A DNA stretch of 24,432 bases from a virus. The notes under the pieces are model-generated. The model saw only the letters and a list, made by a program, of their open reading frames with translations. It searched no databases and was not told the origin of the DNA. The stretch spans positions 1 through 24,432 of IMG/VR virus record IMGVR_UViG_3300020159_002739. One strand, 5' to 3'. A program made the position numbers and the translations under genes. Positions 1-7,739 of this stretch are shown here, in pieces. The number at the start of each line of letters is the position of its first letter. The stretch's first letter is position 1.

Positions 1-65
1 ACTCCCACGAGCATACGCTCAACAGATTTTAAGTCTGGTGTGTCTACCGATTCCACCACACTCCC
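1..65 (-). tRNA. tRNA-Leu(UAA), 3' part cut off by window edge
   Basis: Read on the minus strand from 65 down, the sequence has an acceptor strand GGGAGTG (65-59), a D arm with GTGGAATCGGTAGACAC, an anticodon arm CAGA-CTTAAAA-TCTG with anticodon TAA, and a long variable arm GAGC-GTAT-GCTC (20-9), which is the class II feature expected of tRNA-Leu. The start of the T arm is visible, but the T loop and 3' acceptor lie beyond position 1. It would decode TTA leucine codons, which suit an AT-rich phage. No promoter is seen directly in front of it; it lies downstream of a terminator and of the small-gene block. Confidence 0.88.
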
Positions 66-67
66 AT

Positions 68-92
68 AAAAAACTCAGAGGAAACTGAGTTG
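68..92 (-). terminator. Intrinsic terminator between small-gene block and tRNA-Leu
   Basis: On the minus strand a 7-bp stem AACTCAG/CTGAGTT closes a 6-nt loop and is followed by a run of six T. The stem contains the stop codon of the 59-aa gene (75-77), so the gene ends inside its own terminator. It would limit read-through from the early promoter at 522-550 into the tRNA. Confidence 0.75.
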
Positions 93-254
93 ATTGTTAG
101 ATTCTACCATATAAGTGGCGGGGTGTAAACGGCAGTATTCATTAAACGTAATCTTCATTTCTTTATTGGTGAGATTACAGTTCTCTGCTGCCTTTGGAAC
201 GTTCCACTTTGCAGTGAAGAGCATTTCCATTGATTTTCTTGTTTCTGTACGCAT
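75..254 (-). CDS. Small hypothetical protein, 59 aa, possible helix-turn-helix
   Basis: An ATG at 254 opens a 59-codon frame ending in TGA at 75-77. The protein begins MRTETRKSMEMLFTAKWNVP and continues with a basic, mostly helical stretch containing KAAENCNLTNKEMKITF, which has the look of a short helix-turn-helix (inference only). There is no clear Shine-Dalgarno sequence, since the codons before the ATG are TTT-TTT-AAA. It follows the 60-aa gene by 59 bases and shares its promoter. The frame is preferred over the overlapping plus-strand frame because it lies in the same direction as the promoter, the terminator and the neighbouring gene, and its composition is typical of a soluble protein. 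The function is unknown. Confidence 0.6.
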   Translation of the reverse strand: MRTETRKSMEMLFTAKWNVPKAAENCNLTNKEMKITFNEYCRLHPATYMVESNNQLSFL

Positions 255-313
255 TTTAAAAAAAGTATCGTGTGAGAATTTTTACCGGGGTTTTTCCCGA
301 CTAAAAATGAAAC

Positions 314-496
314 TTAAAGTGGATTTGCGTATGAGAGAGTTTCTTCATCCACTGTAGCACGAACGAACTCTAGCACATTCATAAACTCTTCGACTGTATC
401 ACAGGTCACTTGCTTCTCCGACCCCTCACTGGAGTACAGGTACACGGTTCGCTTGATAGGGTCCACCACGCAGCGTGAGAGGTACTCGTCTTGCAT
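314..496 (-). CDS. Small hypothetical protein, 60 aa
   Basis: The frame begins MQDEYLSRCVVDPIKRTVYL and is acidic in its second half (CDTVEEFMNVLEFVRATVDEE). It alternates predicted beta strands (RTVYLYSSEG, KQVTC) with a helix, which looks like a small folded domain. I do not recognise a family with a known function; small proteins of this kind are common in cyanophage early regions. Its ATG lies about 20 bases downstream of the expected start point of the sigma-70 promoter at 522-550, so it is the first gene of an early transcript that also covers the 59-aa gene. The ribosome binding site is weak. Confidence 0.65.
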   Translation of the reverse strand: MQDEYLSRCVVDPIKRTVYLYSSEGSEKQVTCDTVEEFMNVLEFVRATVDEETLSYANPL

Positions 497-521
497 TCGG
501 TCGTCCGTTGATTACCCATGT

Positions 522-550
522 ATCATAGCACGGTCAGGGGGACGTGTCAA
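522..550 (-). promoter_or_regulatory. Host-type sigma-70 promoter for the small-gene block
   Basis: On the minus strand a perfect -35 TTGACA (550-545) is followed by exactly 17 bases and a -10 TATGAT (527-522). The -35 overlaps the stop codon (549-547) of the upstream structural gene, so this marks the switch from late virion genes to an early-type unit. Cyanophage early genes are known to use promoters resembling those of the host's main sigma factor. Confidence 0.8.
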
Positions 551-822
551 GCCAACCTGAAAAATGTAGATCCGATCCCCACAGCGGTAAAGGAAAGTAT
601 ATTTCCACTCAAAGTGATTTTGATGGGAGTTGTGCTTCCCATACTTATAAACCCCGTCGTAGCAGTAACAACACCAGAAGAGTTTACTGAAGTTGCAGTT
701 ACGATACCAATATCAACATTTGGACTTGCAGTGTACATAGAAAATACTGGATCCGCATCTGTTGTATAGGTCCCAACATTTACTGTTCCAGCAACTCCTG
801 CTTTTGAAAGAATATTATCCAT
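547..822 (-). CDS. Small beta-rich virion protein, 91 aa
   Basis: The protein begins MDNILSKAGVAGTVNVGTYT and is rich in Gly, Thr, Ser, Val and Ile in alternating strand-like stretches. It ends in a segment resembling the recurrent beta motifs of phage appendage proteins (GFISMGSTTPIKITLSG, then a hydrophobic end). It has almost no charged residues after the N-terminus. A strong AAGGAG lies 9 bases before the ATG, and the gene sits 2 bases after the fibre-domain gene, so it is the last gene of a late structural run. I infer a virion or fibre-associated role from composition and position; no specific family is recognised. Confidence 0.65.
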   Translation of the reverse strand: MDNILSKAGVAGTVNVGTYTTDADPVFSMYTASPNVDIGIVTATSVNSSGVVTATTGFISMGSTTPIKITLSGNILSFTAVGIGSTFFRLA

Positions 823-824
823 TT

Positions 825-1565
825 TCAGTTCTCCTTAACATCATAATGATAACCAGCAACAGAATACTCACTGTTATCTCCTGGATAATCTGCTGGAGAT
901 TGTCCTTCATACTCTACAATCAGGTTTTCGCCATCAATGCGAGTACCGTATACCAAATAATAACAGTTGATATTTGATGCATTTCCAGACTTGATAACGA
1001 TTTTAGATCCCCATTCAATCTTTTCGACAATCAAATCTTGAGATGTTTCTATTTGAGTTAATGATACAGTGATGCTTTCTGGGTCAACAAATCCTTTCCA
1101 GTATTCTGGAAGTTCAATAACATTAGAATCTTTCAATCTTCCCCTAAAATAAACAGCATTCTCTGGACCTTCTACACAAGTGTGTCTGAGTCTCCATCCA
1201 GGTTTATTTGGGTGCGGAATATCAAAGTTCTTCTTATTGGAAAGTCTATGAGATCCACTATTAGAGGTAACTTCACCTGTAGATGCAACATTTCCACTAA
1301 AGTTGGAATTGTTTGCTTCTACATTAAAAGTTGGAATAGGACCAGTGCTTCTTTCCAAAGTAACTGTTGAAGTGCTGGTCCCATTCAAGTGCATATACAC
1401 ATAATCTGCAGGAGATGATGATGTGTTGATCAGGCACATTGAAACATCGCTTAGATTGAATGTTGAATCATCATAACTTGAAACATCAAAGTCATTATTA
1501 TCCCTATAATCAAATGGAGTTCCTGGACCCGTGAAAGTTCCGTAACTTCTAAAATCAAAAGCCAT
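825..1565 (-). CDS. Virion structural protein with H-x-C-x-EGPE fibre domain (copy 1)
   Basis: This is a 246-aa protein. Residues 1-105 are Ser/Thr/Asn-rich and beta-like. Residues about 110-210 carry a domain recurrent in phage and giant-virus fibre-like proteins: a KNF-x-I-x-HP start (KKNFDIPHPNKPGW), then HTCVEGPENAVYFRGR, ELPEYWKGFV, SVSLTQI-type strands and a closing YLVYGTR. The neighbouring product has the same domain at the same residue positions. The ATG overlaps the previous stop by one base (TAATG), and GGAGG lies about 11 bases upstream inside the previous gene, so translation is coupled. The likely place is in the tail fibres or baseplate periphery, inferred from the domain and from late-gene context. 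Confidence 0.72.
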   Translation of the reverse strand: MAFDFRSYGTFTGPGTPFDYRDNNDFDVSSYDDSTFNLSDVSMCLINTSSSPADYVYMHLNGTSTSTVTLERSTGPIPTFNVEANNSNFSGNVASTGEVTSNSGSHRLSNKKNFDIPHPNKPGWRLRHTCVEGPENAVYFRGRLKDSNVIELPEYWKGFVDPESITVSLTQIETSQDLIVEKIEWGSKIVIKSGNASNINCYYLVYGTRIDGENLIVEYEGQSPADYPGDNSEYSVAGYHYDVKEN

Positions 1566-2224
1566 TATTCTTCAACCTCCGTAACTAACCTCTCAACATC
1601 TTTTCTTGTTCCAAAGATATGATAAAAACAATGTATTGGCATCCCACCTTTTGATTGTAAATGTATTTTATTGTCGTCTATTCTTTTTACTATAATATCT
1701 TGATGAGAACCAATTGGAGTAAGGGAAACTGTAATAGTTGTTTCATCAACTAATCCAGTCCAATACTCAGGAAGTTCAATATAGTTTCTATTTAACACTC
1801 TACCGCGAATATAAACACCATTCTCTGGACCCTCTAAACAAGTGTGTACTAGTTTCTTTCCTGGTTTTGTTGGGTGATCGATCACAAAGTTTTTAATAGA
1901 TGCCTGAAGAACTTTCGTGCGAACTATTTCAGCTTCTATAAACTTTGACTTCAATAAGGTATCAACACGAACAAACTCTTGAAATCTAGCATACAACTTA
2001 CACCACAAAGAATATAGTGGTGACTGAGCATCGGAGTTAAATGTCCTACCAACCATTAATGTTGCATCAACAGATCCAAATTCTTGAGCACCTCCAGTTT
2101 GCATTGGTCCTTCAACAAATGCTGAACCATTAATCTTTCCTGGTCCAACACCCATCATAGATGGAAGTCCTGCACCAACCATTAACTGCCCACCTACAGC
2201 AATATCATCTTGAGAAAATGCCAT
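1565..2224 (-). CDS. Virion structural protein with H-x-C-x-EGPE fibre domain (copy 2)
   Basis: This is a 219-aa protein. The N-terminal third is Gly/Met-rich (MAFSQDDIAVGGQLMVGAGL) and is followed by a helical link (residues about 65-105). Residues about 111-209 carry the same domain as the downstream gene: KNFVIDHPTKPGKKL, HTCLEGPENGVYIRGR, ELPEYWTGLV, SLTPIG and FYHIFGTR. The order of motifs and their spacing match well-known KNF-IDHP / EGPE domains at the ends of tail-fibre and appendage proteins. A textbook AGGAGG precedes the ATG by 6 bases. The pair looks like a tandem gene duplication whose N-terminal parts have diverged, perhaps to attach to different partners. Confidence 0.74.
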   Translation of the reverse strand: MAFSQDDIAVGGQLMVGAGLPSMMGVGPGKINGSAFVEGPMQTGGAQEFGSVDATLMVGRTFNSDAQSPLYSLWCKLYARFQEFVRVDTLLKSKFIEAEIVRTKVLQASIKNFVIDHPTKPGKKLVHTCLEGPENGVYIRGRVLNRNYIELPEYWTGLVDETTITVSLTPIGSHQDIIVKRIDDNKIHLQSKGGMPIHCFYHIFGTRKDVERLVTEVEE

Positions 2225-2233
2225 GTATACCTC

Positions 2234-2893
2234 CTAAAATACGTTTTGATTTACTTGGAAGTTTCTACCTCCAGTTTTTCCTTCCTTATTTGCCACAGCG
2301 TCAGTAACTCCTTTAACGATTGAACTATAGATCTTCATGCAACTATTTGCAGATATTTGCATAGTTCCCGGAGTTGCTAACCTTAGATTAGTCTTGGCAT
2401 TGATAGCTACTTTTTTACTATCAAGTTCTATATTTTCTGTTGCCTTCATTCGGATGTTCCCTTTAGATCCACCCTCACCAACAGCAATCAACTCAATATC
2501 AGTCCCCTGAAGACGAAGTTTACCATCTTGAGCGACAATACAAATATTGCCATGCCAAGAATGAATAAACAAGGTATCTTCAGTCTCTGTACGATCTTCT
2601 CCTGCTTCTATTGAAATTCTTCCTGGAGCAGTAAGTTGAGTGCATCCTTTTCTTTGCCCATCTTTATCAAGAGCAATAGAATGTCTCCCATCTGATGCCT
2701 GCAGAAGAACATCTGCGGTACAGTCTCCCATCTTATGAACATGACCAAAGTTAATAGAACCGTGGTCGTTACCATAACGAAGACCAGTATAGTTTTTCTT
2801 AGAAGTATTATTCTCTGGAAGAGATCCAGTTGCATAAGCAGAACTTCTAGGAGCTCCTACTCTTGTATTAATTCTATTTTGGGAAGTTGCCAT
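2234..2893 (-). CDS. Beta-helix spike-like virion protein, 219 aa
   Basis: The first 50 residues are flexible and polar. The rest consists of short repeating strands with regularly placed hydrophobic residues: GHVHKMGDCTADVLLQASDG, ISIEAGEDR, GKLRLQGTDIELIAVG, GNIRMKATENIELDSKKVAI, NLRLATPGTMQISANS. This pattern is typical of the triple-stranded beta-helix at the C-terminus of T4 gp5 and of VgrG. The gp5 gene of this window lacks such a C-terminal region, so this protein may supply the spike needle as a separate chain (inference). It lies just after the 1585-aa gene with a 35-base gap; ACAGGA sits immediately before the ATG. An uncharacterised fibre or wedge component is the alternative. Confidence 0.6.
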   Translation of the reverse strand: MATSQNRINTRVGAPRSSAYATGSLPENNTSKKNYTGLRYGNDHGSINFGHVHKMGDCTADVLLQASDGRHSIALDKDGQRKGCTQLTAPGRISIEAGEDRTETEDTLFIHSWHGNICIVAQDGKLRLQGTDIELIAVGEGGSKGNIRMKATENIELDSKKVAINAKTNLRLATPGTMQISANSCMKIYSSIVKGVTDAVANKEGKTGGRNFQVNQNVF

Positions 2894-2928
2894 TCCTGTA
2901 AATCAATATAATCTATTTAATGGTTTTT

Positions 2929-5900
2929 TTAGATGAGATTTTCTGGAGTACCTGGAATATTGAGTCTGGGATTATTAGAACTGAGTTCAGTATCAGTACC
3001 AGACTTTTGAATGGCACTTGGAGTAGCAGTAACTGTTGCAGCAATGCTCTCCTGAAGAGTGTCATAAACCTGAACAAGGTCTCCTGGAGTTTCATAGAAC
3101 CCAGCGTATCTGATACCATCTTTGTAGAACACGGAACCATAGTATGCTCTACCTTCGATATATCCATTTTGTTTGAGTCCAACAAGATCAGTAACTTGAA
3201 TCAGTTTTTCTGGAAGAGTTACGATAGGATCTCTAACAACTTCAAACTGAGGTTTAAATGATGCATTGATACCAGTAGGAACCCCTCCCGCTGGTGTTAC
3301 TATTTCTATCTGTGGATACTCAGTAAATCCAAGACCTGGATTTAAAACCTTCACTTCCCTAATCTTTCCAAAAGGATCACAAACATAATCTAATACTGCG
3401 CCATTACTTGGTGTTATTTGTATCTGGTCAACGCCACAATTGTAATTGATTCCAGGATTTTCTACAAGGACATCTTTTAATCTCAAAGAAACTGGATATT
3501 TTGACTCTGATGATGGGGGCAAATATCCATTACCAGGATCATCTACAAGAACTTCTTTAACAACACCTCTACCACTTATCTTTTTAGGACAAGGTGGAGG
3601 AACAAGAATTGCAGAAATACCCATTGGGTTTGATGACCAAGGAGTTTTATTCTGATCTCTTATTGTTACATTTTTACGAATAATAACACCAAATCCTGTT
3701 GGATTATTGTTAAAAATATCTGTTGAATCCTTAATATTTTCAACTTCAACTACAACATCATAAGTCCCTGCACTAATATTAACATTTTCGAAGGTAGGTG
3801 TAGCAATAAACGAGGCAGATGATAATACTTTTGTTCCTCCAATATAAAGAGATCCTATATTATCTGCCTGAAATGCTACTCTATACTGTCCACTTTCGGG
3901 AAACTTGACATTTTTCCAAGCATAAGTTTTCTTCCCATTAATATCGGGATTATCTCTATCAAGAGGTGGTAGATAAGGAGATACTGAATTATCATTCATA
4001 AAAGATCCCCATCTACTATCCCTATAATGGAATAAAACAGGACCCTCATAAGTTACTCCATCCCTAGATGCGGGTAGTTGTGGAGGAATGTCAGTTGTTC
4101 TATTTGGGGATTTTTGATCTGGTGGGGGAATCAATGTTAATGTGGCATTAGCATCATTACCATCAGCATCGAAAAATTTAATTCTTTGCTGGAATGTTCC
4201 TGGATCTTTTTGAGGATTTCCAGTGTTAGCTAACTCTGGCAAACGAGAACCTGCTACTCTTCCTTCAAAAACTATTGGACCATAATCTTGATTTGCTTTA
4301 AAAAGTCCTTTTTTTATAACGGATCCCTTTTCTTTAAAGAAAGATGAAGTTTTCTCTCTTTCAAGAACCAAGTTACCTTCAATAGTTGGTATAATAACTT
4401 TGGTTATAGCTGTACCCGCAATAAATTGACTATCATCGTATGCGAGTTGAATATTCAATCCAACTAAATCATTACCACCTACTTTCAAATAATAATCACC
4501 ACCCTTTTTCCAAAAATATCCTCCCGGAGGTTGTTCAGTACTAACAGTTTGGGTAAGGGCAACCTGCCAATCTTTAGTGGAAAATATTTTTTGATCTATA
4601 ACACTTTCTGTGATAATTGGTGTATTATAAACTTCTGCCGTGATTGTATGTCTTCCTTTTGTAAGGAATGTTTTAACTAGTTTGGGATCGTCTACATTAA
4701 ATCCATCAAGTTTTGATATCTCATTATTATCAATTAAAATTCTTCCAGTATTATCTCTGGTTCCCTTAACACCATAGAATCCATCATAAGGAATATCAAC
4801 ATCCCAACTTGTTGAATATGTGGCACCTGCTTTATCACTGCCAGGAGTATCCAATGGTTTGACTGGAGAGATAGCGTAACGATTCATAAACCTACTCCAC
4901 CCAGGAGCATTAAAAGTTCTGGTTGAAGTCGTTGTGTTGTTTTTAGTTGTTGGAGCAGCATTTAATCTATAGATTAAATCGTAAGTGTTTCTCCCACTAT
5001 TCTTTGCCTTTCTCCTATTAGAACTTGTAAATGTTCCAGAAACTGCTGTGATTTGAATGTCATCATTATCATTATTTGTTTTTGTATAATCAGCAAAAAT
5101 TTTATTAGAAGTTCCAGTACTCTGTTCTTTTTCTTTATTTCCTCCCTTTATCAATCCCTGCTCAACAGAATTAAACTTAGAAGAATCTTCTTTTGCAACT
5201 ACGATGTAGTTGATATTTGGGTTTATTTGTACTTTATCTTTTCTAGTTTTTTTATTCTTATCTACTCCATACAGAGTGAATGTATGTGATCCATCAACTG
5301 CGGTAAAAACGAATGAAAGATCTCTAAAAGCACCCTGACCATAAACAGAAAACTCAACTTCTTTTTTCTCTAAGGTAGGTGTTGTAGTGTTTGCAGTAAC
5401 AATTTCAGTTATTGTTCTTGGTCCAGGGAACTTTACTGGAAACCATCTTTCAGTTTTTGCTGGGAATCTTGTTGTCCATATTGGATTGTTTGGGCATCTA
5501 CCTTCTTGTTCAGGAACTGATTCTTGCGGAACAGTAGGTTCAGGAGCATCTATTGTAACAGAAACTCCCATTGGATTTTCATTCCAAGATTTAGGAGATA
5601 TTGTTATCCCCTCAACTACATCAACTTGAATATCAACAGCAAGAGCCATTGGATTTATATTTTTACCACCATCAAATCCAAATTTCCCGCCAGGAATCTG
5701 TTCAAGATCTGCAACTATTTTATATGTCCCCGCCTCTATAAATCTAGATTCATTAAGTTCTCCAGTAGAAATACTAGTTCCAGGTCTATATCCCTCTTTT
5801 CTTATTCTAACTTTATCCCCAACATATAAAGTTACATTGTCATCAACCGCTAAACGAATTCTGTAGTTTCCGGATACTGGAAAGTTTATATTGTCCCAAA

Positions 5901-7686
5901 CTATTCTATGAGTTCCGGCGTATGGATTGTCTTTTAAAGTTACCGTGGTATCAAAGGGGCAAATGCCAAACTCATTAATAAACCCACCTCGCCCAAATAC
6001 ATTAGTTCTCCAAAGAGTTCTATTTGCTTTATTGATGTAATCAATAGTATTAAATATTTTTTTAACCGCTATGCCACCAGATGAGTTTGGGAATAATGGT
6101 GATGAGGTTGAAATATTTACAACTCTATTTGGAGATTTTTGATCTGGAGGAGGTATTAATGTTATTGAAGCATTAGCATCTCTCCCATCAGCATCAAAGA
6201 AATTGATTCTCTGCTGAAAAGTTCCAGGATCTTTTTTTGGATTACCTGTATTTGCAATTTGTGGCTGAGGTGATCCCGATACTCTTCCTTCAAAAACTAT
6301 TGGACCATAATCTTGGTTTGCTTTAAAAAGTCCTTTTTTAATATCTGATCCTTTCTGCTTGAATGTAGTACCAATCTTTTCCCTTTCAAGAACCAAGTTA
6401 CCTTCAACCGTTGGTATAATAACTTTGGTTATAGCTGTACCTGCAATAAATTGACTATCATTGTATGCAAGTTCAAGCTTGAGTCCAACCAAATCATTGC
6501 CACCCACTTTTAAATAATAATCATTACCCTTTTTCCAAAAATATCCCCCAGCAGGTTGTTCAGTAGCAGTGGTTACGGACTGTGATATTTTTTCATATAT
6601 GGGAAGATTGACAAGATCAACACGAATGTTGTGTATACCCTCTTTGATTGTTTTTCTAATATCTTTTACAGGATCTCTAAATCCACCAAGATCAAAAACC
6701 AGTTGATTATCCAGATAAAGTTTTGCAGAATTATCACACAATCCCCTAAAAATATACTCACCAGTAACGGGGAATTCTTCATTCCATTCCATTGTAAATA
6801 CCGTTGCAGCATAATCACTTCCCCTAACATTAGATGGAGAAACTGGAGATATTGCAAAGGTGTTCATAAACTCATTCCATCCAACTGGATTGTTTACGCC
6901 ATCCTTTCTTTGTTTTTCTAGAAATGTTGCATCAGTAACTTTATAAACTTGATTAGTTGTCACTCTAGCATCATTTGATGCTATTTTAGTAGGACGATTT
7001 CTTCTAGTATCCCAAAAAGGTGCTCTTGCTAATCTCCTTACAATCCTTTCATATTTTTCAACCTCAGTTCTTATAGGATCTGCACCAATCTTTGTATATA
7101 CATTTGGTTCCCAAGGACCTAGATCTTCACCATTGGGACCATACCTTCTCCCAAATCCAGCATCATTAGGATCGCAAAGTTCATACTCTTCAAAATCAGC
7201 ATCATCAGTATAAGTTTCAAAACCGTCACTTACTTCGCCAATAACGGCAGTTAAAACAGTTCCACTACCATAGTTACAATTATCATTTGCAGTTACTTGG
7301 GGAGAATATTGATATCCGTGCCCACCACTAACCAAATCAACTGCCAATAAAGCACCATCAGTTCCTATAACAGGGTTACCAACAGCACCAATACCACCTC
7401 CCCCATAGATCTGAATAGATGGAGGTCCACATTCTTTTTTCTGATCTACACCCTCACATTTTTGATTTGTTTCCAAATCCGAAGGAGTAAGTATATTAAC
7501 TTCATTAATATTAATATATCTTAAAACTTTATTCCCATCCTTGAATAAGAATGTAGTACCAGGATTTATTTTTGCATACTTGTTTGCTTCACAAATGGAT
7601 ACGTCACTGACATATCCAAGTTGGGGATCTATATATCCAACTCTTATATCGTTCTTTGAAGGTTGTCCGAATAAGTTACTTGCCAT
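2929..7686 (-). CDS. Giant virion protein with duplicated PA14-like units, 1585 aa
   Basis: Visible modules in order are: an N-terminal region with a GGHGY-xx-SP motif (about 119-130); a PA14-like domain a1 (about 268-365, FMNTFAISPVSP through YIFRGLCDN and KLYLDNQLV); repeat R1 (375-521); PA14-like b1 (562-690); a linker; PA14-like a2 (928-1024, FMNRYAISPVKP); repeat R2 (1049-1197); PA14-like b2 (1222-1343); and three copies of a V-x-NPG-x-GY motif (about 1378-1462) before the C-terminus. PA14 domains bind carbohydrates in several protein families, so a role in host-surface binding or in a baseplate appendage is likely but inferred. No signal peptide or membrane segment is seen. A late promoter lies 42 bases before the ATG. 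It is far longer than any T4 baseplate protein except the fibres, and I do not assign a T4 number. Confidence 0.8.
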   Translation of the reverse strand: MASNLFGQPSKNDIRVGYIDPQLGYVSDVSICEANKYAKINPGTTFLFKDGNKVLRYININEVNILTPSDLETNQKCEGVDQKKECGPPSIQIYGGGGIGAVGNPVIGTDGALLAVDLVSGGHGYQYSPQVTANDNCNYGSGTVLTAVIGEVSDGFETYTDDADFEEYELCDPNDAGFGRRYGPNGEDLGPWEPNVYTKIGADPIRTEVEKYERIVRRLARAPFWDTRRNRPTKIASNDARVTTNQVYKVTDATFLEKQRKDGVNNPVGWNEFMNTFAISPVSPSNVRGSDYAATVFTMEWNEEFPVTGEYIFRGLCDNSAKLYLDNQLVFDLGGFRDPVKDIRKTIKEGIHNIRVDLVNLPIYEKISQSVTTATEQPAGGYFWKKGNDYYLKVGGNDLVGLKLELAYNDSQFIAGTAITKVIIPTVEGNLVLEREKIGTTFKQKGSDIKKGLFKANQDYGPIVFEGRVSGSPQPQIANTGNPKKDPGTFQQRINFFDADGRDANASITLIPPPDQKSPNRVVNISTSSPLFPNSSGGIAVKKIFNTIDYINKANRTLWRTNVFGRGGFINEFGICPFDTTVTLKDNPYAGTHRIVWDNINFPVSGNYRIRLAVDDNVTLYVGDKVRIRKEGYRPGTSISTGELNESRFIEAGTYKIVADLEQIPGGKFGFDGGKNINPMALAVDIQVDVVEGITISPKSWNENPMGVSVTIDAPEPTVPQESVPEQEGRCPNNPIWTTRFPAKTERWFPVKFPGPRTITEIVTANTTTPTLEKKEVEFSVYGQGAFRDLSFVFTAVDGSHTFTLYGVDKNKKTRKDKVQINPNINYIVVAKEDSSKFNSVEQGLIKGGNKEKEQSTGTSNKIFADYTKTNNDNDDIQITAVSGTFTSSNRRKAKNSGRNTYDLIYRLNAAPTTKNNTTTSTRTFNAPGWSRFMNRYAISPVKPLDTPGSDKAGATYSTSWDVDIPYDGFYGVKGTRDNTGRILIDNNEISKLDGFNVDDPKLVKTFLTKGRHTITAEVYNTPIITESVIDQKIFSTKDWQVALTQTVSTEQPPGGYFWKKGGDYYLKVGGNDLVGLNIQLAYDDSQFIAGTAITKVIIPTIEGNLVLEREKTSSFFKEKGSVIKKGLFKANQDYGPIVFEGRVAGSRLPELANTGNPQKDPGTFQQRIKFFDADGNDANATLTLIPPPDQKSPNRTTDIPPQLPASRDGVTYEGPVLFHYRDSRWGSFMNDNSVSPYLPPLDRDNPDINGKKTYAWKNVKFPESGQYRVAFQADNIGSLYIGGTKVLSSASFIATPTFENVNISAGTYDVVVEVENIKDSTDIFNNNPTGFGVIIRKNVTIRDQNKTPWSSNPMGISAILVPPPCPKKISGRGVVKEVLVDDPGNGYLPPSSESKYPVSLRLKDVLVENPGINYNCGVDQIQITPSNGAVLDYVCDPFGKIREVKVLNPGLGFTEYPQIEIVTPAGGVPTGINASFKPQFEVVRDPIVTLPEKLIQVTDLVGLKQNGYIEGRAYYGSVFYKDGIRYAGFYETPGDLVQVYDTLQESIAATVTATPSAIQKSGTDTELSSNNPRLNIPGTPENLI
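4097..4541 (-). repeat. Internal repeat R2 of the giant virion gene
   Basis: This segment encodes residues about 1049-1197 and matches 6123-6562 closely at both protein and DNA level. Shared peptides include LKVGGNDLVGL, DSQFIAGTAITKVIIPT, EGNLVLEREK, LFKANQDYGPIVFEGRV and LIPPPDQKSPNR. Runs of more than 25 identical bases occur, for example across the part encoding KANQDYGPIVFEG. Confidence 0.9.
6123..6562 (-). repeat. Internal repeat R1 of the giant virion gene
   Basis: This segment encodes residues about 375-521, the first copy of the repeat at 4097-4541. Both copies sit between an a-type and a b-type PA14-like domain, so the duplicated unit is larger than the repeat itself; the repeat is its best-conserved part. 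The flanking PA14-like domains have diverged much more. Confidence 0.9.
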
Positions 7687-7727
7687 CAGAATATATTAAA
7701 TGATCTCTCTACAAAGAAGCATATGTA

Positions 7728-7735
7728 TATTTATT
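7728..7735 (-). promoter_or_regulatory. Late promoter (AATAAATA) for the giant virion gene
   Basis: On the minus strand the sequence AATAAATA fits the T4-like late promoter form NATAAATA, where T4 itself uses TATAAATA. It lies 42 bases before the ATG of the 1585-aa gene, in the 53-base gap after the hub operon. Confidence 0.55.
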
Positions 7736-7739
7736 GGGG

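Noticed and set aside
284-300. CGGG/CCCG hairpin with A/T loop upstream of the 59-aa gene
   Set aside because: The stem is only 4 bp and no T-run follows on either strand, so it is not called a terminator.
115-357. 80-codon plus-strand frame over the small-gene block
   Set aside because: It runs antisense to two minus-strand frames that share a promoter and terminator, and it has no ribosome binding site or promoter.
2913-3185. 90-codon minus-strand frame within the end of the giant virion gene
   Set aside because: It overlaps the 1585-aa frame completely and is low in structure; a frame shadow.
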